A stretch of 64,000 nucleotides of DNA from Marinibactrum halimedae (lineage in GTDB: Bacteria; Pseudomonadota; Gammaproteobacteria; Pseudomonadales; Cellvibrionaceae): assembly GCF_021234875.1 (NCBI RefSeq), contig NZ_JAJQVM010000026.1, positions 20,102-84,101 of the forward strand, read 5' to 3'. Both the position numbers and the translations under genes were made by a program. Under the pieces are notes generated by a model. That model had not been told where the DNA came from. It was given only the letters and a program-made list of their open reading frames with translations, and ran no database searches. Below, piece by piece: positions 59,620 to 64,000 of this stretch (position 1 is its first letter; every line of letters starts with the position of its first letter).

Positions 59620-60467
59620 ACCTGGAGCGTATAGAGCAACACAGTTTAAGTGATCAAGAATTTGCTTATCTCTGTCAATTGGTGCATGACTCTACGGGGA
59701 TTGTTTTGACTGAGCAGAAAAGGCAAATGGTGTATCGGCGTTTAATGCGACGTACTCGAGAGTTAAAAATTACCAGCTTTTCTGAATATTGTAAACTATT
59801 AAAAAAAGCTGATAATGAAGAAATGGTTAACTTTATTAATGCGATAACAACAAATTTGACCAGTTTCTTTCGAGAAGAGCATCATTTTGATTTTTTGAGG
59901 GAGTCATATTTTCCCAAAATTCTTTCAGATAACAGTAAGCGTTTGCGCTGCTGGTCTGCGGGTTGTTCAACAGGAGAAGAAGCTTATAGTTTGGCAATAA
60001 CCATTAATGATGTTTTTTCATCGGTGATGAGTTCTTGGGATATTAAAGTGTTGGCAACAGATTTGGATACCCAAGTATTGGAAACAGCATGTAATGGCAT
60101 ATATGCAGAAAATCGGATTGAAGAAATACCTGAATCAATTAAGTTGAAATGGTTTAAGCCAGGGTCTGGAGAAAATGAAGGCTTGGTGAAAGTCAAGAAA
60201 GACTTGCGTAGGCTCATTTCTTTTAAGCAGCTTAATTTGCTTTCTTTATGGCCTATGAGGGGGCAATTTGATGTGATTTTTTGTCGCAATGTTATGATTT
60301 ATTTTGATCGCGATACACAAAAAAAATTAATTGATCGGTTTTGTGACTTGTTGCCTTCAGGTGGCTTTTTGATGACAGGGCATAGTGAGAGTTGTGCCAA
60401 AGCAGTGCCTTATTTACATCAATGTGGCCGAACTATATTTCAAAAAAAGCATGATCGAGTATTGTAG
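59616..60467 (+). CDS. cheR: Chemotaxis methyltransferase CheR
   Basis: A 283-residue protein. The N-terminal CheR domain is followed by the SAM-dependent methyltransferase with [47 protein letters not shown] and [15 protein letters not shown] at 59616 overlaps the MCP stop (TTGA), which suits translational coupling, with GGAAG just upstream. A GTG at 59604 is the alternative and would add four residues. It methylates glutamates on the receptor. Confidence 0.9.
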   Translation: MNLERIEQHSLSDQEFAYLCQLVHDSTGIVLTEQKRQMVYRRLMRRTRELKITSFSEYCKLLKKADNEEMVNFINAITTNLTSFFREEHHFDFLRESYFPKILSDNSKRLRCWSAGCSTGEEAYSLAITINDVFSSVMSSWDIKVLATDLDTQVLETACNGIYAENRIEEIPESIKLKWFKPGSGENEGLVKVKKDLRRLISFKQLNLLSLWPMRGQFDVIFCRNVMIYFDRDTQKKLIDRFCDLLPSGGFLMTGHSESCAKAVPYLHQCGRTIFQKKHDRVL

Positions 60468-60479
60468 GATGGTGGGTGT

Positions 60480-61163
60480 GTGAATAGTGATAAACTTAGA
60501 GTAAGTCGACAATGCCAAGAGGGCAGTATTAATATGATTGCTCAGCTGCCCCCGGTTTTGCCTGGATTTGAAGACATAAATCGATTTTTTGATAAGACAC
60601 GAAATACTTTTGTGGCGAAAATATTGCCGGGTGAATTTTATGTTACCCGTCAAGAAGAGTTGGTGGCAACTACGTTGGGTTCTTGTGTTTCTGCGTGTAT
60701 TTGGGATGAGAAATTTGGTGTTGGTGGAATGAATCATTTTATGCTTCCCCTTACCGAAGAAAATGCTCATGAAGTAAACTGGGGGAATGTACCTGGTTTG
60801 GCTACACGTTATGGAAATTATGCAATGGAGCACCTGGTAAATGAAATATTAAAATATGGTGGTATGCGTAAATTTTTATCTGCTAAGGTTGTGGGAGGGG
60901 GGCAGGTGAGTGGTCTCTCTAATCATATTGGTGCTAAAAATAGTGATTTTGTATTGGATTACTTAGAGAAGGAAGGGATCCCTATTTGTTCAGAAGATTT
61001 ATTGGGAACACATCCAAGGAAAGTTTTATTTGATCCGGTGACTGGCCGGTTGATGGTGAAAAAATTAAAGTCAATGCACAATAATACTATTGCAGCTCGA
61101 GAGCGCTGGTATGAGAATTCTTTGTCTAATCAATCTATTGAAGGAGATGTCGAGCTTTTTTGA
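60480..61163 (+). CDS. cheD: Chemoreceptor glutamine deamidase CheD
   Basis: A 227-residue protein. The CheD core has LVATTLGSCVSACIWDEKFG with the catalytic Cys, then GGMNHFMLP and KVVGGGQVSGLSNHIGAKN. It deamidates receptor glutamines and can act on CheC-type partners. GTG at 60480 is used; an internal ATG at 60534, with GAGGG before it, is possible. The C-terminus, IEGDVELF, is shared with the last MCP-like protein in the operon. Confidence 0.9.
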   Translation: MNSDKLRVSRQCQEGSINMIAQLPPVLPGFEDINRFFDKTRNTFVAKILPGEFYVTRQEELVATTLGSCVSACIWDEKFGVGGMNHFMLPLTEENAHEVNWGNVPGLATRYGNYAMEHLVNEILKYGGMRKFLSAKVVGGGQVSGLSNHIGAKNSDFVLDYLEKEGIPICSEDLLGTHPRKVLFDPVTGRLMVKKLKSMHNNTIAARERWYENSLSNQSIEGDVELF

Positions 61164-61242
61164 TTGTGTCGACATTCTTGGATTTTGTGGTTGTACGTGT
61201 TGGTAAAAATTTGAGGGTCATAGGTTCGCCCTATGAATAAGG

Positions 61243-62376
61243 ATGACGTATAACGTTATGGTGAAAGTTCTTATTGTTGATGATTCTCAATTGATTCGGA
61301 ATGTATTAACTGAGATTGTCAGTTCACACCCTAAGATGGAAGTGATTGGTGTGGCGGTAGATCCTTACGATGCAAGGGAAAAAATTAAGAAGTTAAAGCC
61401 GGATGTATTAACGTTGGATATTGAAATGCCTCGAATGGATGGTTTGACCTTTTTGAAAAATTTAATGAGGTTGAAACCTATGCCGGTGGTAATGATTTCA
61501 ACGTTAACTCTTGATGGGGCGGAGAAAACATTAGATGCATTGGAAATTGGCGCTGTGGATTATGTTGCTAAGCCACGGGTCAGTATATTGAAAGGTTTTT
61601 CAGAAATTGAGGATGTCATCAGAAATAAAATTTATGCAGCTGCTCATGTAAAAATGAATGCACTTATCACTGATGGCACAAATCTTTCTGTCAATAAGGG
61701 TAATTCTTTTAGAGGCTTGGATGAGAGTGATAATCCTTGTGGCAATAGTGAGGTAATGCCCGCTAAGAATGTTCTTGATGGTATTAGTGTATCTAAAAAG
61801 CCTTGCTCGGTGATTGCAATAGGGTCTTCTACAGGGGGGACTGAAGCTTTAAAAAAAGTTTTGCAATCGCTATCTGTCAATATGCCACCCATTGTTGTTG
61901 TTCAACATATGCCATCCAGTTTTACTGACTCATTTGCTAAACGTTTAAATAAAGCTTCTAAGTTAACCGTCGTAGAATTTAGTGAAAACAACATGCCACT
62001 TAAAAAGGGGTATGTTTACATAGCGAATGGAGCGGAGCATTTTAAATTAGCATTAATTAATAAGCAATTGATCGGCTTGCGGGATGATGGTGAGCCTGTG
62101 AACCTACATAAACCTGCCGTTGATGTATTATTTGACTCGGTTGCAGAGTATGTAGGTTCGCCGGCGATTGGCATATTGTTGACCGGAATGGGATCGGACG
62201 GCGCGAAAGGCTTACTGAGAATGAAGCAGGGTGGAGCCTTGACGATTGCTCAGGATAAGGAAAGTTGTGTGGTTTGGGGAATGCCTAGGGTGGCTGTGGA
62301 GATGGATGCTGTACAATATGAGCTTCCATTAAAAGAAATTGGCGCTTTTTTGGAGGCTGTATGCCTAAAGATTTAG
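61243..62376 (+). CDS. cheB: Chemotaxis methylesterase CheB
   Basis: A 377-residue protein. An N-terminal receiver domain (VKVLIVDDSQLIRNVLTEIV; Asp in LTLDIEMPRMDGL) precedes the methylesterase with SSTGGTEALKKVL (Ser), VVQHMPSSFT (His) and GMGSDGAKGLLRM (Asp). It removes methyl groups from receptors when phosphorylated by CheA. ATG at 61243 is used; ATG at 61258 would fit AAGGA only loosely. Confidence 0.92.
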   Translation: MTYNVMVKVLIVDDSQLIRNVLTEIVSSHPKMEVIGVAVDPYDAREKIKKLKPDVLTLDIEMPRMDGLTFLKNLMRLKPMPVVMISTLTLDGAEKTLDALEIGAVDYVAKPRVSILKGFSEIEDVIRNKIYAAAHVKMNALITDGTNLSVNKGNSFRGLDESDNPCGNSEVMPAKNVLDGISVSKKPCSVIAIGSSTGGTEALKKVLQSLSVNMPPIVVVQHMPSSFTDSFAKRLNKASKLTVVEFSENNMPLKKGYVYIANGAEHFKLALINKQLIGLRDDGEPVNLHKPAVDVLFDSVAEYVGSPAIGILLTGMGSDGAKGLLRMKQGGALTIAQDKESCVVWGMPRVAVEMDAVQYELPLKEIGAFLEAVCLKI

Positions 62377-62401
62377 TGCGTGTATTTGATAGGGTAGAGT
62401 A

Positions 62402-63625
62402 ATGCTACAGGTTTCCTCCTTCCGTTCTTTGAGTATGTTGATCATTGTAATTGTGATGGGAGCGGCTATTGTCTATTTTGAATCCTCTGTAATGGATTTT
62501 TGTGTGGCCCTATTATGTAGTTTTTTGATGGTGTGGTTAAATCGAACAGTAACCTCGGATGAAGTAAGCTCTGAAGATTCTGTGTTATTAGAAAATGACT
62601 CTTTACATACAGCTGATTCTAAGCAATTTGAGATTACCCAGGAAATAGAAGCGGCATTGTTGGAGGAGTCGGAGTATATTGTTGAGCATATTGATAGAGT
62701 TAAGGTCTTAGTGCAGGAGGCTATTGCAATTTTGCAAGACAATTTTAACAGTGTTGTTAATCAAACTCAGTATCAAAATTCGTTAGCTTTGAAAATGGTC
62801 GAAAAAATTACTGGAAAGATTGATTCAGAATCTTTGGCCGTTTCAGTTGATGAAGATTTTGAGCGAGTGATGATAAAAGACTTTATTAAAAGTACAGATA
62901 AGATTTTGCAGGCATATGTAGATTTGTTGGTAGAGATTAGTGGAAAAAGTATTGGGGCAATTCATCGTATTGAAGATATGAATCAGCATATGGAGTCAAT
63001 GTTTAAAAATTTAGATGATGTTCAGAAGCTGGCTGAGCAAACTAATCTGCTTGCATTGAATGCGGCAATTGAGGCTGCCCGAGCAGGAGAGGTGGGAAGA
63101 GGGTTTGCTGTAGTTGCTGATGAAGTTCGTTCTTTGTCTTTAAATTCTTCTAATCTTAATACTGAGGTTCGAGAAAAAATACAACAAGCTAAGATAAGAA
63201 TGTCTGAGGTGAGTGAAGAGGTTGGGGCAATTGCATCGTTGGATATTAATACGGCTATTCAGGGGAAAGTGAATATTGATAAAATGCTGTCTGTTGTTGA
63301 ATCCATGAATGAGGATACGGAGCAGACGCTTAACGAAATGCGTGACAGTAGTATAAAAATTGATGAGCAAATTAACTCTTCAATTAGAGCATTGCAGTTT
63401 GAAGATATCATAACGCAGGTTTCGGATCATATTAAAGAGCGCGCGAATCATATGTGTCAAGTTGCTGAGTATTCTCACACAAAAGCATTGGGTGTGATCA
63501 ATTCTAGTGATTGGGAAAAATTGGCTTTAGATTTAAAAGCTATGAGGCAATCTTTTTCTTCTCAGAAAATAGAAACTAAAGTGCAACAAAGCTCGATGGA
63601 TGAAGGAGATGTAGAGCTTTTTTAG
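62402..63625 (+). CDS. Membrane MCP-like protein with short sensor region
   Basis: A 407-residue protein. Two transmembrane helices at the N-terminus ([20 protein letters not shown], then [20 protein letters not shown]) leave almost no periplasmic domain. A cytoplasmic helical region and the MCP hairpin [20 protein letters not shown] then [20 protein letters not shown] follow. The usual adaptation region is reduced. The C-terminus [11 protein letters not shown] is nearly the same as in CheD, and differs from EWEEF of the soluble MCP. It may be a scaffolding or degenerate receptor. It ends the operon. Confidence 0.82.
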   Translation: MLQVSSFRSLSMLIIVIVMGAAIVYFESSVMDFCVALLCSFLMVWLNRTVTSDEVSSEDSVLLENDSLHTADSKQFEITQEIEAALLEESEYIVEHIDRVKVLVQEAIAILQDNFNSVVNQTQYQNSLALKMVEKITGKIDSESLAVSVDEDFERVMIKDFIKSTDKILQAYVDLLVEISGKSIGAIHRIEDMNQHMESMFKNLDDVQKLAEQTNLLALNAAIEAARAGEVGRGFAVVADEVRSLSLNSSNLNTEVREKIQQAKIRMSEVSEEVGAIASLDINTAIQGKVNIDKMLSVVESMNEDTEQTLNEMRDSSIKIDEQINSSIRALQFEDIITQVSDHIKERANHMCQVAEYSHTKALGVINSSDWEKLALDLKAMRQSFSSQKIETKVQQSSMDEGDVELF

Positions 63626-63675
63626 TGAGGTTGGAGTAGATGTGCTGAATTTTCAAATTCCTTATTTGTTATTCA

Positions 63676-64000
63676 GGGCACCTCTAAAAATAGCCCAACT
63701 TTGATATAATCTCACTGTTCAAAAATTTCAAGAGTTTCCTTCTATGTCTCAGCCCGGCTTTTTTGATTTAGATGACAGGTATCGCAAGTTAGATGAAAAA
63801 GATCCATTAGTTCATCTCAACAAACTGATATTTTGGGAAGCCTTTCGTCCGACCTTAAAGGAAATACGAAAGTCAAACCGAAAAAGCAATGCGGGTCGTA
63901 AAGCCTATGACGAGCTACTGATGTTCAAAGTACTCGTACTTCAGCACTTATACAATGTATCCGATGATCAGATAGAGTACCAAATACGGGACCGCTATTC
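63676..64000 (+). mobile_element. IS5-family insertion sequence, left end, cut by the window edge
   Basis: The candidate left inverted repeat starts near 63676 with GGGCACCTCTAAAAA. The element runs off the right edge, so the right end and target duplication are not visible. Confidence 0.6.
63744..64000 (+). CDS. IS5-family transposase, N-terminal part (truncated by window edge)
   Basis: ATG at 63744 opens a read of about 85 residues to the window end: SQPGFFDLDDRYRKLDEKDP, then LVHLNKLIFWEAFRPTLKEI, RKSNAGRKAYDELLMFKVLV and LQHLYNVSDDQIEYQIRDRY. This is the N-terminal domain (DUF772-type) of IS5-like transposases. The DDE catalytic region is outside the window, so activity cannot be judged. 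It follows the MCP-like gene by about 120 bases. Confidence 0.82.
   Translation, partial: MSQPGFFDLDDRYRKLDEKDPLVHLNKLIFWEAFRPTLKEIRKSNRKSNAGRKAYDELLMFKVLVLQHLYNVSDDQIEYQIRDRY

Overview
The window is chromosomal DNA of a moderately AT-rich gammaproteobacterium, probably marine and aerobic. This is inferred from the RNase R sequence, a Pseudomonas Che2-like chemotaxis operon, a DUF3141 PhaC-like protein, a TonB-dependent receptor, a NucH/ExeM-type secreted nuclease and an ImuB-like SOS protein. I cannot name the genus.

Layout. (1) 1-960, minus: the 5' part of rnr (RNase R), running off the left edge. (2) 1.4-5.8 kb: a secreted protein, an RCC1-like lipoprotein, a peptidoglycan-binding plus C39-like peptidase protein, and a JmjC/cupin-8 protein. 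(3) 6.0-17.9 kb: the most unusual region. It holds a five-repeat protein, a TPR protein and then a co-directional array. At least six array members share one core: an N-terminal helix ending in an AQ..LD-type motif, a central strand of the LGFTPTFYQF type, and a C-terminal strand ending in VPPP. The pattern resembles DUF2589. Mixed with them are a basic coiled-coil protein, two proteins with C-terminal PASTA domains, and a protein with a proline-rich linker. None has a signal peptide, so a cytoplasmic multi-subunit assembly is plausible; its function is unknown. The array ends with a secreted DUF4331 protein and a 14-bp tandem repeat. (4) 19.3-24.1 kb, minus: an acetyl-CoA hydrolase/transferase-GNAT fusion, a small protein and a DUF3141 alpha/beta hydrolase. 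(5) 24.6-24.9 kb: two decayed insertion sequences, one apparently inserted into the other. (6) 25.4-43.5 kb: an OmpA-like protein and then a non-canonical Tad/Flp pilus locus. It has an Flp-like pilin, several TadE/G-like pseudopilins, CpaB, the CpaC secretin, an FHA-CpaF fusion ATPase, TadB, TadC, a DUF192 protein, a TadD-like TPR lipoprotein, a second OmpA protein, a fused MFS/spermidine-synthase protein and small secreted proteins. No TadZ/CpaE or prepilin peptidase lies in the window. (7) 43.7-44.0 kb: tRNA-Leu(CAG) with an integrase N-terminal stub just beyond its 3' end, which looks like an old integration scar.

(8) 44.8-52.6 kb: a TonB-dependent receptor; an orphan ImuB-like gene with an ideal LexA box upstream; a small secreted protein; and a very large secreted nuclease with a 15-bp repeat array and an inserted carbohydrate-binding-like module. 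(9) 53.3-63.6 kb: one chemotaxis operon (STAS, CheY, CheA, CheW, CheW, a soluble PAS-containing MCP, CheR, CheD, CheB and a membrane MCP-like protein), preceded by a good sigma-28 (FliA) promoter match. The soluble MCP ends in a CheR-binding-type pentapeptide, and CheD and the last MCP-like protein share the same C-terminal tail. (10) 63.7-64.0 kb: the left end and transposase start of an IS5-family element that runs off the right edge.
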